Shown: in pieces, positions 17,343-26,622 of the stretch | How the letters are laid out: every line of letters starts with the position of its first letter | Position numbering within the stretch: the stretch's first letter is position 1 | Source: COMBO-56-21 sp963705355 | Lineage (GTDB): Archaea > Thermoplasmatota > Thermoplasmata > UBA10834 | Reading direction: 5' to 3' | Length of the DNA: 64,000 nucleotides | Assembly (NCBI GenBank): GCA_963705355.1 | Contig: OY970070.1 | Span: 744,001-808,000, forward strand | Notes under the pieces: generated by a model | The model's input: the letters and a program-made list of their open reading frames with translations, nothing else | Database searches by the model: none | What the model was told of the DNA's origin: nothing | Made by a program: the position numbers and the translations under genes

Positions 17343-18884
17343 ATGGGATACAAGATCGTGCTCACAGCAGACAAGACCCTGATGTCGAGCTACAACGGGA
17401 GCATGTTCATCGGATTCGCTGCATGCTTCCCGAGGGTGCTGCCCAAGTGGCTGTACTCCAGGTTGTTCTGTCCATCGAAACCTCATCGGAGAGGCATCGC
17501 GAGCCACGCTCCCGCAGGCTTGAGGAAGATCGAGGCCTCATTGATCAATGCCGGCCTCCCGGTGAGCGATATTGGGATCGCTCATCCCGAAAGGCTTGAC
17601 AGAGTCGTCGATGGCGACACAAAGATAATCGGCGTCACGTCATCGGATCCAATGGGCCTCGGACCGGCATCGAGCACTTTCTCCAGTCTCCTGGAGAAGG
17701 AGACCTACTCAGCCTACTTCTTCCGGACTCTGATGGAGAATCTGAGACAACGCGCTCCCGCTGCCAAGATACTGGTCGGGGGTCCCGGTGCATGGCAGCT
17801 CACAGATGAGGGGACGAGGGCCAGAATGGGAATAGACTGCCTCGTGGAGGGAGAGGGCGAGTTGACCGCCCCTCAACTGTTCAAAGACGGCCTAGACGGC
17901 CGAGCGCTCCCCAACTATGTCGCAGGAGGACCTGTGCCAGTCGAATCGATACCCAGGATAACGGGACCCACCATCAATGGCACGGTCGAAATCAGCAGAG
18001 GATGCGGCAGGGGATGCGACTTCTGCAACCCCAACATGAGACTCGTCAGGCACATCCCAATGGAAAGGATTCTTGATGAGGTCAGTGTCAACCTCACCGG
18101 AGGAACGAAGATCACGCTTCACGCAGAGGATGTGCTCAGGTACAAGGCGAAAGGCATGAGGCCGGAGCGCGAGGAAGTTGTGAGGCTCTTCGAGGAGGTC
18201 CTAAAGCTTACCGACAATGTCGGCCTCAGCCACATCGCGCTGTCGTCCGCGCTCGCGGAGCCCGCCTTGATCGAGGACATAAGCCGGTTGACGGGCGCGG
18301 AAGACGGCAGGAAGCACATGTACGCCCAGACCGGCATCGAAACGGGATCTCCTGAGCTCGTCAGCAGGCACATGAAGGGCAAGGCAAAACCCTTCGAGCC
18401 GGAGAAGTGGCCCGAGGTGGTGGTCGAGTCTTTCAAATTGCTCTCAGATAACAACTGGGTCCCGTGCGGGACGGTAGTAATGGGCATGCCTGGCGAGAAG
18501 GCTGAGGATGTGTGGAAGACCATTGAGCTCATCAGGGACCTCAGAGCACACAAGAGCCTGATCGTCCCGCTGTTCTTCGTCCCGTTGGGCGATCTGAAGG
18601 AAGGCGCATTCTTCAAGCCTGATTCGATGCTGCCGGAGCATTGGACGCTCTTGGGAGAATGCATCGAGCACGATTTCCACTGGGTGCCAATCATGATGGA
18701 CGAGCTGTTCGCCCAGAACCGGATGAGCGCTGCGAAATCGAGCGGCATGAAGCTCGCCGCTTGGTACATGCAGCGGAGGCTGAGGGAACCCCTCGAGCTC
18801 ATGAGAGCGGGGAAGGATCCGAGGGATAATGAATCTGGCTTCGGAAGGATCGAGGAGCTGGAGCATCATCCGGAAGAGGCGTAA
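17343..18884 (+). CDS. Radical SAM protein with N-terminal B12-binding-like domain
   Basis: This 513-residue enzyme belongs to the B12-binding-domain radical SAM group. An N-terminal Rossmann-like region, about residues 60-180, contains GVTSSDPMG and ILVGGPGAW. The radical SAM cluster motif follows near residue 218 as RGCGRGCDFC (C-x3-C-x2-C), then a TIM barrel with HAEDVLRY and IETGSPEL. This group includes methyltransferases and other C-C or C-S modifying enzymes. A clear cobalamin-binding DxHxxG motif is not seen, so cobalamin use is uncertain. Neighbours give no pathway. Confidence 0.82.
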   Translation: MGYKIVLTADKTLMSSYNGSMFIGFAACFPRVLPKWLYSRLFCPSKPHRRGIASHAPAGLRKIEASLINAGLPVSDIGIAHPERLDRVVDGDTKIIGVTSSDPMGLGPASSTFSSLLEKETYSAYFFRTLMENLRQRAPAAKILVGGPGAWQLTDEGTRARMGIDCLVEGEGELTAPQLFKDGLDGRALPNYVAGGPVPVESIPRITGPTINGTVEISRGCGRGCDFCNPNMRLVRHIPMERILDEVSVNLTGGTKITLHAEDVLRYKAKGMRPEREEVVRLFEEVLKLTDNVGLSHIALSSALAEPALIEDISRLTGAEDGRKHMYAQTGIETGSPELVSRHMKGKAKPFEPEKWPEVVVESFKLLSDNNWVPCGTVVMGMPGEKAEDVWKTIELIRDLRAHKSLIVPLFFVPLGDLKEGAFFKPDSMLPEHWTLLGECIEHDFHWVPIMMDELFAQNRMSAAKSSGMKLAAWYMQRRLREPLELMRAGKDPRDNESGFGRIEELEHHPEEA

Positions 18885-18896
18885 GCGAAGGGCGTG

Positions 18897-19805
18897 CTAT
18901 GCTGACTTGACCGGGGCTTTCTCGCCACCCCCGGTTCCCGCAACGAGATAGATGGCCGCCAGAACCAGAAGACACCCAAATACCGCAGCCGTGCTCATCG
19001 TCTCCTTCAAAATCACGATCGATATGGCGAGAGCTGTAAGGACTTCGACCAGCATGATCGTTGCGGAGGCGGTCGCGGAGACTCCTTCAAGCCCCAGCGC
19101 CCAAAGCAGCGTGGCGATCGAAGTGCAGAACAAGCCCAAGTAGAGGATGAAGGCATACCCCGAGATATCGATTGAGAAATCCGCGCCCGCGAGGAAGACG
19201 TACCCAGTGGGAATCATGAGCCACACCCCGCAAGTCGCGATTGCCGCAGAACTTATCTCGACACCGGTGTGCTTGTCGAGCAGCTTCTTGTTGAAGACGA
19301 TGAAGAACGCCCAGCTCCAGCCAGCAATGTAGACGAGGATGTCGCCGATGATCTGGTCGGGATCGAACACCAGATCCTTGTTAAGGGTCAGCAGGAAAAC
19401 GCCGGCCATTCCGCACAGGATCCCCGCGACCTGCCCCCTCCCCAGGCGCTCCCTGAAGTAGAAGAACGATAGGATAGCAACCGCAACGACGTTGATGTCC
19501 ACGAGCAGCGCGGTTTTGGATGCGGTCGTTATGGTAAGACCGACATACTGCATGACGAAGCCAGCAGCGTTGAAGCCCCCTATCATCCAGATCAGGGGGT
19601 TCCTGAAAATGGATAGCGACATCTTCCCTAGATAGAGAACGACGGACAGCGTGATGACACAGGCGACGACGAACCTGAGCCAGAGGAAGAAGACATCGTT
19701 TCCGACATGACCCAGTCCCAACTTGGTCCCGGGGAAGGACGTGCCCCAGATCAGACTGGCGAGGACCGTCAAGTAGATCGCGTCCTCTCGGTTCCTAGAT
19801 GCCAT
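18897..19805 (-). CDS. EamA/DMT-family transporter
   Basis: This integral membrane protein of 302 residues has about ten hydrophobic segments in two EamA repeats, the drug/metabolite transporter fold. The N-terminal ASLIWGTSFPGTKLG and the mid-protein RERLGRGQVAGILCGMAGVF are typical of the family. It converges with the radical SAM gene, 12 bases between stop codons. The substrate, likely a small metabolite for export, cannot be named. Confidence 0.88.
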   Translation of the reverse strand: MASRNREDAIYLTVLASLIWGTSFPGTKLGLGHVGNDVFFLWLRFVVACVITLSVVLYLGKMSLSIFRNPLIWMIGGFNAAGFVMQYVGLTITTASKTALLVDINVVAVAILSFFYFRERLGRGQVAGILCGMAGVFLLTLNKDLVFDPDQIIGDILVYIAGWSWAFFIVFNKKLLDKHTGVEISSAAIATCGVWLMIPTGYVFLAGADFSIDISGYAFILYLGLFCTSIATLLWALGLEGVSATASATIMLVEVLTALAISIVILKETMSTAAVFGCLLVLAAIYLVAGTGGGEKAPVKSA

Positions 19806-19838
19806 CAGGCCCGTAGATTGCGCGGTGATATTAGAATT

Positions 19839-21494
19839 CTACTTAGGCTGTTCCTTCGGAAGGTCCACGTGGAACACGGTGCCTTTCCCCACTTGGCTCT
19901 CGACCCACATCCTGCCCCCGTGGGCTTCGACTATGCCCTTGGCTATCGGCAGCCCGAGGCCGAGCCTGTTCACTTGGTGAGAGAGCTCGTTGCTCGTGAC
20001 TATGTGGAACCGGTCGAAGATATTGCCGAGGTTCTCCAGCGGGATGCCCACGCCGTTGTCCTTAACCCAGATGTGTATCATCCGGCCTTCATCCCTTGCG
20101 CTGACCTGGACGCGTCCGCTGTCCTGTGTATACTTGATCGCGTTGTCCACGAGGCTGTTGAAGACATCCTTGAGCCTCCGCCTGTCGGCCATGATCAGCG
20201 GCAGCTTGCCCTCCACTTCCAGCGTGAGGGATTGCTTCTTCTCCTCGGCGTCATGGACCCTCGTCTGCACTATCTCCTCGAGTATGACGTCTACCCTCAC
20301 AGGCTCCAGGTGGATCTGGAGGGAGCCCTTCTCGAGCCTGCTGACATCGAGCATGCTCTCGACGAGAGCGTAGAGCTTGTCCGTGTTGGCCTTGATGATC
20401 TTCAGACGGGAGGTGAACTTGGGCTCGAGCTTGGCCGAGTACTCCGACTCGACGAGGTCGATGTAGCCTCTCATGACAGTCAAAGGAGTCCTGAGTTCGT
20501 GCGAGACCACGTCGATGAACTGCGTCTTCATCTTCGTCACGCGCTCGAGCTCCTGATAGGTCTGAGTGAGCTTCTCGTAGGATCTCTCGAGCTGGTTCTG
20601 GAGCCTTATCTTAGACGTCACGTCCATCGCGGCGAATAGAATGGCCTCGATGTCCCCTCGTTCTGACTTCATGGGCGTGACCTTCACATGCAAGTACAGC
20701 GCCTTGTCTGAGCTTGGAACGACGTGCACGTCCGCCCTTTCGCCATCGTGACCTTCCATGGCCTGAATCAAGAGCGCGTCAAGCCCGGATTTGGCGATTA
20801 TCGGCAGTTCGAATACGCTCGTCCCAAGGATCTCTTGCTCGGACTCCTTGTCCAGGATGTAGAGCATCTGTCTGTTCGCCGACCTGAAGATGCCTTTGGG
20901 GTCGCAGATGAATATCCCTATGGGAGCGAGCGACAGGATCCTGTCCGTTTGCTGCTTGGCCTCGCTCAATCTCGTGAGTATCCTGACATTGTCGAGAAGC
21001 ATAGCGATGCCATCGGCGACGACCGAGAGGGTATCCTCCGCTTCCACCGAGAACTTTGGACGGCCTTTCCGGTTGGCAACCCCGATGTAGCCGAGAAATT
21101 CGCCGCGCAGAAGGACGGGGCAGAGCAGAAGCGTTTCGATGTCCAGTGCCTTCGCGATGGGTTTGGCCACATCAGGCAGAGCCGACTGCTCGTCACACCT
21201 CAGAACCCTCGGCTTCCCTGGCGCGGTGACATCACGCCTCACCACCTCATCGACATGTATCGGAGGCAATTCGCTCACTTGGGAGCGTTCGACCCCCGAC
21301 TCTCCTGCAATCGTGAGGTAGGGACGGTCGGCATCGACCATCAGAATCACTGAGAAGTCCGCATCAGTCAGGGTCCGCAGCTCGTCTGAGACCACCTTGA
21401 ACCCCTCGGAGGCGTTGTCGACCGATCTCAGCTTGGCGTTTAACCTGAAAACGGCGTCAAAATCGGCAGCTTTCTTCATGTCGTCGTCTGTCAA
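19839..21494 (-). CDS. Soluble GAF-PAS sensor histidine kinase
   Basis: This is a cytoplasmic two-component kinase of 551 residues without membrane segments. Order: GAF domain about residues 30-170, PAS domain about 185-295, coiled linker, HisKA with phospho-acceptor His332 in VVSHELRTPL, then HATPase_c with the N box (LVDNAIKYT), G1 (VKDNGVGIP) and G2 (GLGLPIAKGIVEAHGG). No response regulator is adjacent, so it is an orphan by position. The architecture suggests sensing of an internal small molecule or redox state. It is divergent from the carbonic-anhydrase-like gene. Confidence 0.93.
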   Translation of the reverse strand: MTDDDMKKAADFDAVFRLNAKLRSVDNASEGFKVVSDELRTLTDADFSVILMVDADRPYLTIAGESGVERSQVSELPPIHVDEVVRRDVTAPGKPRVLRCDEQSALPDVAKPIAKALDIETLLLCPVLLRGEFLGYIGVANRKGRPKFSVEAEDTLSVVADGIAMLLDNVRILTRLSEAKQQTDRILSLAPIGIFICDPKGIFRSANRQMLYILDKESEQEILGTSVFELPIIAKSGLDALLIQAMEGHDGERADVHVVPSSDKALYLHVKVTPMKSERGDIEAILFAAMDVTSKIRLQNQLERSYEKLTQTYQELERVTKMKTQFIDVVSHELRTPLTVMRGYIDLVESEYSAKLEPKFTSRLKIIKANTDKLYALVESMLDVSRLEKGSLQIHLEPVRVDVILEEIVQTRVHDAEEKKQSLTLEVEGKLPLIMADRRRLKDVFNSLVDNAIKYTQDSGRVQVSARDEGRMIHIWVKDNGVGIPLENLGNIFDRFHIVTSNELSHQVNRLGLGLPIAKGIVEAHGGRMWVESQVGKGTVFHVDLPKEQPK

Positions 21495-21644
21495 CGGAAG
21501 AGACCTCCCAGGGTGAGGGTAGCACTCCAGGCACGAAGGGTGTAGACGCAGAGACGGGTTTCGCTGTAGATAAGCTGTTCGTCCGTGGCTCCGAACCTAC
21601 AGGAATGTGAAAGCTATATTGGTACAGCGGACGATTCGGTGTGC

Positions 21645-22157
21645 ATGGTACTCCGCAACTTCGGGGACAAAAGACCCACCCTCGGAGACAATGTGTATGT
21701 CGACGAGTCTGCTGTCGTGATCGGCGACGTGCGTTTGCATGACAAGGCCAGCGTGTGGCCAGGAGCCGTTGTGAGAGCTGATGATTCAAGCGTGGAGATC
21801 GGAAGGGGATCTGCGATACTGGACATTGCGTTCGCAGAAGCTCCGAAGGGCAGGCCAGTGATCGTGGGAGATCATTGCATCGTCTCGCACTCGGCGAGAC
21901 TGCACGGATGCAGCATAGGCGAGGAATGCCTGATTGGAATAGGCGCAATCGTGCTTGACGGAGCCTCGATCGGGGAGCGGTCCGTGCTTGCTGCTGGGAG
22001 CTTGGTAACGCCGGGCACGAGGATACCTCCGGAATCGTTCGTCATGGGCGTTCCCGGACGGGTCACGAGATCGACGACCTCAGCAGACCTGAAATGGCTC
22101 AGGGAAGAGCTGAAGGTGCTCGAATCGAAGGCTGCCAAGTACTTGTCGCAGCGCTGA
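21645..22157 (+). CDS. Gamma-carbonic-anhydrase-like hexapeptide protein
   Basis: This left-handed beta-helix protein of 170 residues belongs to the gamma-carbonic-anhydrase/CaiE group. Hexapeptide repeats run from about residue 10 to 140. The active-site Arg44 and Asp46 are kept (VVRADDSS), and two zinc histidines are present (H82 and H87 in SHSARLHGC). The first zinc His, normally in a QDxxxxH setting, is replaced by Glu65 (ILDIAFAEAP). Hydratase activity is therefore doubtful. It may bind a metal differently or use acyl-CoA-like ligands. The ATG at 21645 fits the family start; upstream codons look spurious. Confidence 0.86.
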   Translation: MVLRNFGDKRPTLGDNVYVDESAVVIGDVRLHDKASVWPGAVVRADDSSVEIGRGSAILDIAFAEAPKGRPVIVGDHCIVSHSARLHGCSIGEECLIGIGAIVLDGASIGERSVLAAGSLVTPGTRIPPESFVMGVPGRVTRSTTSADLKWLREELKVLESKAAKYLSQR

Positions 22158-22220
22158 ACTAAGTTGCTTATCAAGGTGAGCACCACTTGGCATTTTGAAT
22201 GTTCATAAAAGTGACATCTG

Positions 22221-22230
22221 TTTTATATAC
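22221..22230 (+). promoter_or_regulatory. Strong TATA box
   Basis: TTTTATATAC predicts transcription near 22253. The only open frame just downstream is the 44-codon one at 22291. Confidence 0.5.
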
Positions 22231-22290
22231 CATCAGTTACATGATATCCAGCCAACAGGAACACTGACCGTAGGGGTGGGGCGAGCCAGT

Positions 22291-22425
22291 GTGCCGACAG
22301 AGGGAACCTCCTTGGAAGTCCACTTCGGAAAGCCGGTCGTCGCCCGTGTGAAGAAGTGCAGACTCGTCGTTGTGAAGAAGAGGCATAACCGAGAAGAGAA
22401 CGACGAGCAGGTCTCCGCCCCTTAA
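22291..22425 (+). CDS. Possible small basic protein
   Basis: This frame of 44 codons starts with GTG, with a G-rich ribosome-site-like stretch (AGGGGTGGGG) 8-10 bases before it and a strong TATA box about 38 bases before the start. The product would open MPTEGTSLEVHFGKPVVARV and contain a basic run (VVVKKRHNREE). No family is recognised. It could equally be a short non-coding RNA. The stretch between 22158 and 22577 holds nothing else. Confidence 0.3.
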   Translation: MPTEGTSLEVHFGKPVVARVKKCRLVVVKKRHNREENDEQVSAP

Positions 22426-22511
22426 GTCAGCGCTAATTCTAACATATGCGTTTTGAGGGCACCGGCATCTGGCAAAATACCGCTTGTCATGAAGTGCTGA
22501 CCAAAGCCGGG

Positions 22512-22519
22512 TTTAAATA
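22512..22519 (+). promoter_or_regulatory. TATA box of the small membrane protein gene
   Basis: TTTAAATA predicts transcription near 22543, about 34 bases before the ATG at 22577. Confidence 0.5.
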
Positions 22520-22576
22520 CTCCTTCCGAAAAGGATATTACATATTGAGTCCATTATCGAAATGGAAGGAATAAAA

Positions 22577-22951
22577 ATGGTTTCTGGACAAACACCAGGG
22601 CCAATGCAACAGGGTCCGTATCAGATGTACCAGCCAGTCTATCAACCGCCGCAGAGATCGGCCGTGGAGACATTCAAGACGATGTTCTTCTCGGACTTGA
22701 TGTTGGCCATATTCTTCGGAATTGGCCTGCTTCTGATCTGGCTCGGGTCGGTCGTATGGGGAACGGCGAACACAGACAATGTAAGTGACTGGGGGATGAT
22801 AGTGAAGTCCTTCGGCATGCTGGTCCTGACGGCAGCGATGCTCTTTGGTGGGCTTGTTAGACACGATATGGAGAAGTGGGTGAGGGTGGCTTTCATCCTC
22901 AGCGCTACGGCACTTCTCCTCTTCGTCGGGTTCTGGCAGGGGTTCTGGTAG
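22577..22951 (+). CDS. Small three-helix membrane protein with Pro/Gln/Tyr-rich N-terminus
   Basis: This is a protein of 124 residues. The first 30 are rich in P, Q and Y (PGPMQQGPYQMYQPVYQPPQ) and probably exposed. Three hydrophobic segments follow, at about residues 40-65, 80-98 and 106-122. The ATG at 22577 is preferred because GGAAGGA lies six bases before it; an in-frame ATG at 22562 overlaps that ribosome site. It has its own TATA box. The family is not recognised. Such tails occur in proteins that cluster in membranes, but that is inference. Confidence 0.7.
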   Translation: MVSGQTPGPMQQGPYQMYQPVYQPPQRSAVETFKTMFFSDLMLAIFFGIGLLLIWLGSVVWGTANTDNVSDWGMIVKSFGMLVLTAAMLFGGLVRHDMEKWVRVAFILSATALLLFVGFWQGFW

Positions 22952-23030
22952 ACGGTCCGCATCAACGTACCAGGCTCAACACGGCCTCTCTGAGCGAGAT
23001 CAAGAATCCGGTGAGAGAGCGAAAACCCTT

Positions 23031-23336
23031 TCACTTTTTGAGTTTCTTTCCCAATTTCTGCTCAACCGAATGGACTTTCTTGTCGATCATCCCCTTGGCG
23101 CCCTTCCGATCGTCTATCTTGACGGTCGTGATGACCCTAGGGCTCATTTCCATGATCCGCCCATGGCATCTCTTGATCAACGCCATGACTTCGTCGTACT
23201 CACCCTCGACGACGGTTCCCATCGGGTTGATCTTGTAACTCAGGCCTGAAGCCTCTACTATCTTCATGCATTCCGCGACATACTGGCTGACACTCTCACC
23301 CATGCCAATGGGCACCACACTGAACTCTACCAACAT
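23031..23336 (-). CDS. MTH1187-family thiamine-binding protein
   Basis: This small ferredoxin-like-fold protein of 101 residues belongs to the MTH1187/YkoF-like (DUF77) group, members of which bind thiamine or HMP. The opening EFSVVPIGMGESVSQYVAEC and the PMGTVVEG motif are diagnostic. No thiamine biosynthesis or transport gene lies nearby, so the role is from the family alone. It is divergent from the gene at 23512. Confidence 0.88.
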   Translation of the reverse strand: MLVEFSVVPIGMGESVSQYVAECMKIVEASGLSYKINPMGTVVEGEYDEVMALIKRCHGRIMEMSPRVITTVKIDDRKGAKGMIDKKVHSVEQKLGKKLKK

Positions 23337-23431
23337 TCCCTCACCCGCCGTTCATTTCTGTCCATCGCTCCACTGGCCGTCCTCCAGTGGAAACGAGGGA
23401 AACCTCTCTTGCCGCGTTCGTTATCGGCGAA

Positions 23432-23442
23432 CATATTTATAC
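23432..23442 (+). promoter_or_regulatory. TATA box of the 23512 gene
   Basis: CATATTTATAC predicts transcription near 23465 and a leader of about 47 bases before the GTG start. Confidence 0.5.
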
Positions 23443-23511
23443 GATGACTTGCTAAATGAATGTTCTGAAAGCAAGTTCTTGTCGTCGAATCTATCGAGGG
23501 GGTGTATTGTT

Positions 23512-23955
23512 GTGAAAAACAGCCGGGAGAACATGAATGTTCTAACGAAGCTGAAGAAATCAGAGGGGGAGGCAATCGGCGCGACCCTGACCGTCGAGCA
23601 CCTGACGAAGGCCATCAAGAACAGCATAGATAAGGCGGGCATGCCCGAGGAGGAGGCCCGCGCGATGGCGCAGCATGTGATGAACTTCTTCGGGTACAGC
23701 GAGAGAATCATCGACAATGTCCTCGAGCCCGAGGACCGAGATGCCTTCTATATGCTCGAGGACGCAGGCATCCTGATGACCGAGCGCGAGGAGACGACCC
23801 TCTACGACGGGCGCGAGTGGAGGATCCACTACTGGATGTTCCGGAAGGAGAGAATTCACGAGCTCATTTCCGGAAAGAAGGGCGCAGAAATGGGCTCGGG
23901 CGGCGCGGACAACGTTTACGACGAGATCCCTGACGACATCTGGAACAGGGAATAA
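23512..23955 (+). CDS. Conserved archaeal protein, possibly DUF6015-like
   Basis: This soluble protein has 147 residues. I use GTG 23512 because GAGGGGGTG lies seven bases before it, while the in-frame ATG at 23533 has its purine tract too close. The N-terminal half is helical (VEHLTKAIKNSIDKAGMPEE); the second half looks like a winged-helix or response module (MLEDAGILMTEREE, REWRIHYWMF). It resembles a family I associate with Thermoplasmata (DUF6015), but this assignment is from memory and not certain. No function is proposed. Confidence 0.7.
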   Translation: MKNSRENMNVLTKLKKSEGEAIGATLTVEHLTKAIKNSIDKAGMPEEEARAMAQHVMNFFGYSERIIDNVLEPEDRDAFYMLEDAGILMTEREETTLYDGREWRIHYWMFRKERIHELISGKKGAEMGSGGADNVYDEIPDDIWNRE

Positions 23956-24039
23956 TCGAACCTGTTCGCAAATGCTTTTTCTACTTTCGCATCACCCAGC
24001 GAAAGCGCTTAGGCCTCGGCGAGTCTAATCGTCAGATGG

Positions 24040-25995
24040 ATGGTACTGAGCATATTCCCCTACCAACCGCGTCCAGGACAGGAACGCCTGATGGATCTTA
24101 TGAGCTCCGCCTGCCGCGATCGCGCGCATCTCGTACTCGAGAGCGGGACCGGGACCGGCAAGACGGTCTGTGCGCTTTCTTCATGCATCGATTTCTGCAA
24201 GTTCAGGGGAAAGAAGCTCCTCCACGTCACTCGCACGAACTCGCAGCAGACGCAGGTAATGCTAGAGCTGCGCCAGATCGCCGAGCGCACGGGCGTCTTC
24301 GGGGTAGCGTTGCAGGGCCGAAAGAACATGTGCCCGCTTGCCAAATCAGACTCTGAGCTCGGCCAGGGGAATCCAGAGGAACTCTCCAAGGTCTGCAGCG
24401 AGCGCAAGGCCAGGGTGATAAAGGGAGACGACGAGGCTTGCAAGTACTACGCGTCAGCTGTCTCTGAGGACCTTCAGCCTGTGATGCGCTACGCCAGGGA
24501 AGAACTCCCGACTGCAGAGGAGTTCTCCGCGTACTGCATCGACCGCGACCTTTGTCCTTACGAGATCAGCAAGATGCACGTGCCGGCCGCTGACGTCGTC
24601 ACAGCGCCGTACATAATGTTCTTCGACGGATTCATCCGACACGCGCTGATGGACTGGATGGCGTGCTCGCTTCAGGACATCGTTCTGGTGGTCGATGAGG
24701 CGCACAACCTTCCTTCGTATGCGCGCGAGCTCGAGTCCGCGACGCTCAGCGAGGTCGCATTGAGGCTCGCCGAGAAGGAAATCGATGAGTTCGGCGACCC
24801 CGAGGTCGCAGATGGCATCAGCCTGCAGGATTTCATCCTCATGACTGCCGAGGTCCTCGACAAAGCTGTCGAGGAGTATCTTATCGACGAGGACGGCATC
24901 ATCCCGCAATCCCACCTGGAAGAGGAGCTGATGTTCGGGACGCACCTCACGAGCAGAGGCTTGGCGGGATTGCTCACCCAGGCGTCCAACTTCGGAGAGA
25001 TGGTGCGGGACAACCGGAGGCTGGCAGGGAGGCTGCCGAGGTCCTACGTCCACGGTGCAGCTGGGTTTCTCACGTTCTGGCAGACGCTCGAGGAGAGCGA
25101 ATATGTCAAGCTCATCACCAAATACGAGGACGCAAAGGCGTTCGAGGCGTACTGTCTCGACTCCGCCATCGCGTGCAAGCCGATAGCCGAGTGCCATTCG
25201 AGCGTCCACATGTCCGGGACCCTCAAGCCTCTCGAGGAATACAGAGACTCGATCGGCCTCTCTAGAGATGCGCGACTGGCCGATATACCTTCGCCGTTCC
25301 CGCCCGAGAACCGGCTCGTGCTGCACGTCGATGACGTCTCGACCAAGTATGAGGACATAGAGCGGGACGACTCGATGATAGACAAGATCGCAGACAAGAT
25401 ATCCGAGTTGGTCTCGAAGATCCCGAGGAGCACGATCGTGTTCTACCCCTCCTACGCGCTCATGGAGAAGATCTCGTCAAGGACGACGCTCGCGTCGGGC
25501 GGGAGAAGCGTGTACTTTGAGAGGAGGCAGATGGGCCAGGTCGAATTCATGGATGTCATCAGAAACTTCAAATTCGCTCCTGGCAAGGCGCTGCTTCATG
25601 CGATTGCTGGCGGAAGAGTGAGCGAGGGAATCGACTTCCCCGGGGCAGAGATGGAGCTCGCCATAATCGCGGGCATCCCATACCCCAAACCCACTGCCAA
25701 ACAGCGAGCATTCCAGCACTTCTGCGAGCTCAGGTTCGGGAAAGGGTGGGACCGGGCGGTCAAGGCGCCCACCGCGAGAAAGCTGCAGCAGGCCGTCGGG
25801 AGGTTGATAAGGAGTGAGACTGACAGGGGCGTTGCTGTGATACTCGACAAACGGGCGATCCACTTCCTTGACTCGCTGGGGGCGAGGAGGACCAGCGATC
25901 CGGTCAGCGACGTTGGCGAGTTCTTCGCATCCGAACAAAATACCATTCCAATTGCGGCCCAGCAGAGGACCGTTGGTAAGGGCCTTCAGCTGTAG
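24040..25995 (+). CDS. XPD/Rad3-like Fe-S DNA helicase
   Basis: This 651-residue superfamily-2 helicase unwinds DNA 5' to 3'; relatives act in excision repair. Walker A GTGTGKT is at residues 36-42, and the DEAH box (VVDEAHN) is near residue 220. Between them are cysteines fit for the 4Fe-4S domain (KNMC, KVC, EACKYY, DLCPYE). Motif VI appears as QAVGRLIRSETD near the C-terminus. The start ATG 24040 fits the family opening, FPYQPRPGQ. It stands alone with about 50 bases before carS. Confidence 0.93.
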   Translation: MVLSIFPYQPRPGQERLMDLMSSACRDRAHLVLESGTGTGKTVCALSSCIDFCKFRGKKLLHVTRTNSQQTQVMLELRQIAERTGVFGVALQGRKNMCPLAKSDSELGQGNPEELSKVCSERKARVIKGDDEACKYYASAVSEDLQPVMRYAREELPTAEEFSAYCIDRDLCPYEISKMHVPAADVVTAPYIMFFDGFIRHALMDWMACSLQDIVLVVDEAHNLPSYARELESATLSEVALRLAEKEIDEFGDPEVADGISLQDFILMTAEVLDKAVEEYLIDEDGIIPQSHLEEELMFGTHLTSRGLAGLLTQASNFGEMVRDNRRLAGRLPRSYVHGAAGFLTFWQTLEESEYVKLITKYEDAKAFEAYCLDSAIACKPIAECHSSVHMSGTLKPLEEYRDSIGLSRDARLADIPSPFPPENRLVLHVDDVSTKYEDIERDDSMIDKIADKISELVSKIPRSTIVFYPSYALMEKISSRTTLASGGRSVYFERRQMGQVEFMDVIRNFKFAPGKALLHAIAGGRVSEGIDFPGAEMELAIIAGIPYPKPTAKQRAFQHFCELRFGKGWDRAVKAPTARKLQQAVGRLIRSETDRGVAVILDKRAIHFLDSLGARRTSDPVSDVGEFFASEQNTIPIAAQQRTVGKGLQL

Positions 25996-26017
25996 TGGAA
26001 CCGCCCGTGCGTTCCAA

Positions 26018-26025
26018 TTTATATG
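26018..26025 (+). promoter_or_regulatory. TATA box of carS
   Basis: TTTATATG is centred 26-27 bases before the ATG at 26048, so the transcript should begin at the start codon (leaderless). Confidence 0.6.
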
Positions 26026-26047
26026 GCATTCTGCAATACAGCCCGCG

Positions 26048-26611
26048 ATGACGCCAATCGACGCGGGCCTCGTGGGCGTGTGGCTGATGCTGCCTGCCCT
26101 GATTCCCAATTCCGCAGCGGTGCTCTTGGGCGGGGGCAGGCCCATGGACTTCGGCAAGAGCTGGAGAGGGAAGCGGCTACTTGGGGACGGAAAGACATGG
26201 AAGGGATTCCTCGGCGGAGCCCTATTCGGAACGGCCTTTGGAGTTCTCCAGATCGGCCTTACGCATTCCTTGGGCGCGGAAAGCTCATGGGGCTTCGGTG
26301 ATTGGCCATGGTCTTTGTGCGTTGTTCTAAGCCTCAGCTTCGGTTCCATGATCGGTGACAGCGCGGGTTCGTTCGTGAAGCGCAGGCTCGACATCGGCAG
26401 CGGAGGCAAGGCGCCAATCCTTGACCAGTACAACTTCGTCATCGGAGCGGTCGTCCTTGTGCTCATCTTCCGGAGCGGCTGGTTCCTGGACCACTACATC
26501 CGCGACAACGGCATTTATGGCCTGATACTGTTCTTAATCGTCGCTCCGCTCCTTCACAGGAGCGCCAATATCATAGGTTATAAGTTGGGAAAGAAGAATG
26601 TGCCGTGGTAG
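26048..26611 (+). CDS. carS: CDP-archaeol synthase
   Basis: CarS transfers CMP from CTP to 2,3-digeranylgeranylglyceryl phosphate in archaeal lipid synthesis. The 187-residue membrane protein has about five hydrophobic segments and the conserved cytosolic loop GKRLLGDGKTWKGFLGG, followed by GDSAGSFVKRRLDIGSGGKA and DQYNFVIGA. Start at 26048 (MTPIDAG) is set by the family N-terminus and by the TATA box spacing. It is followed closely by pyrE and udg. Confidence 0.93.
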   Translation: MTPIDAGLVGVWLMLPALIPNSAAVLLGGGRPMDFGKSWRGKRLLGDGKTWKGFLGGALFGTAFGVLQIGLTHSLGAESSWGFGDWPWSLCVVLSLSFGSMIGDSAGSFVKRRLDIGSGGKAPILDQYNFVIGAVVLVLIFRSGWFLDHYIRDNGIYGLILFLIVAPLLHRSANIIGYKLGKKNVPW

Positions 26612-26622
26612 GGAGGGAGGCC

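Noticed and set aside
19707..20639. Long open frame on the plus strand opposite the histidine kinase
   Set aside because: It mirrors the strong codon bias of the kinase gene, shows no domain, and has no ribosome site.
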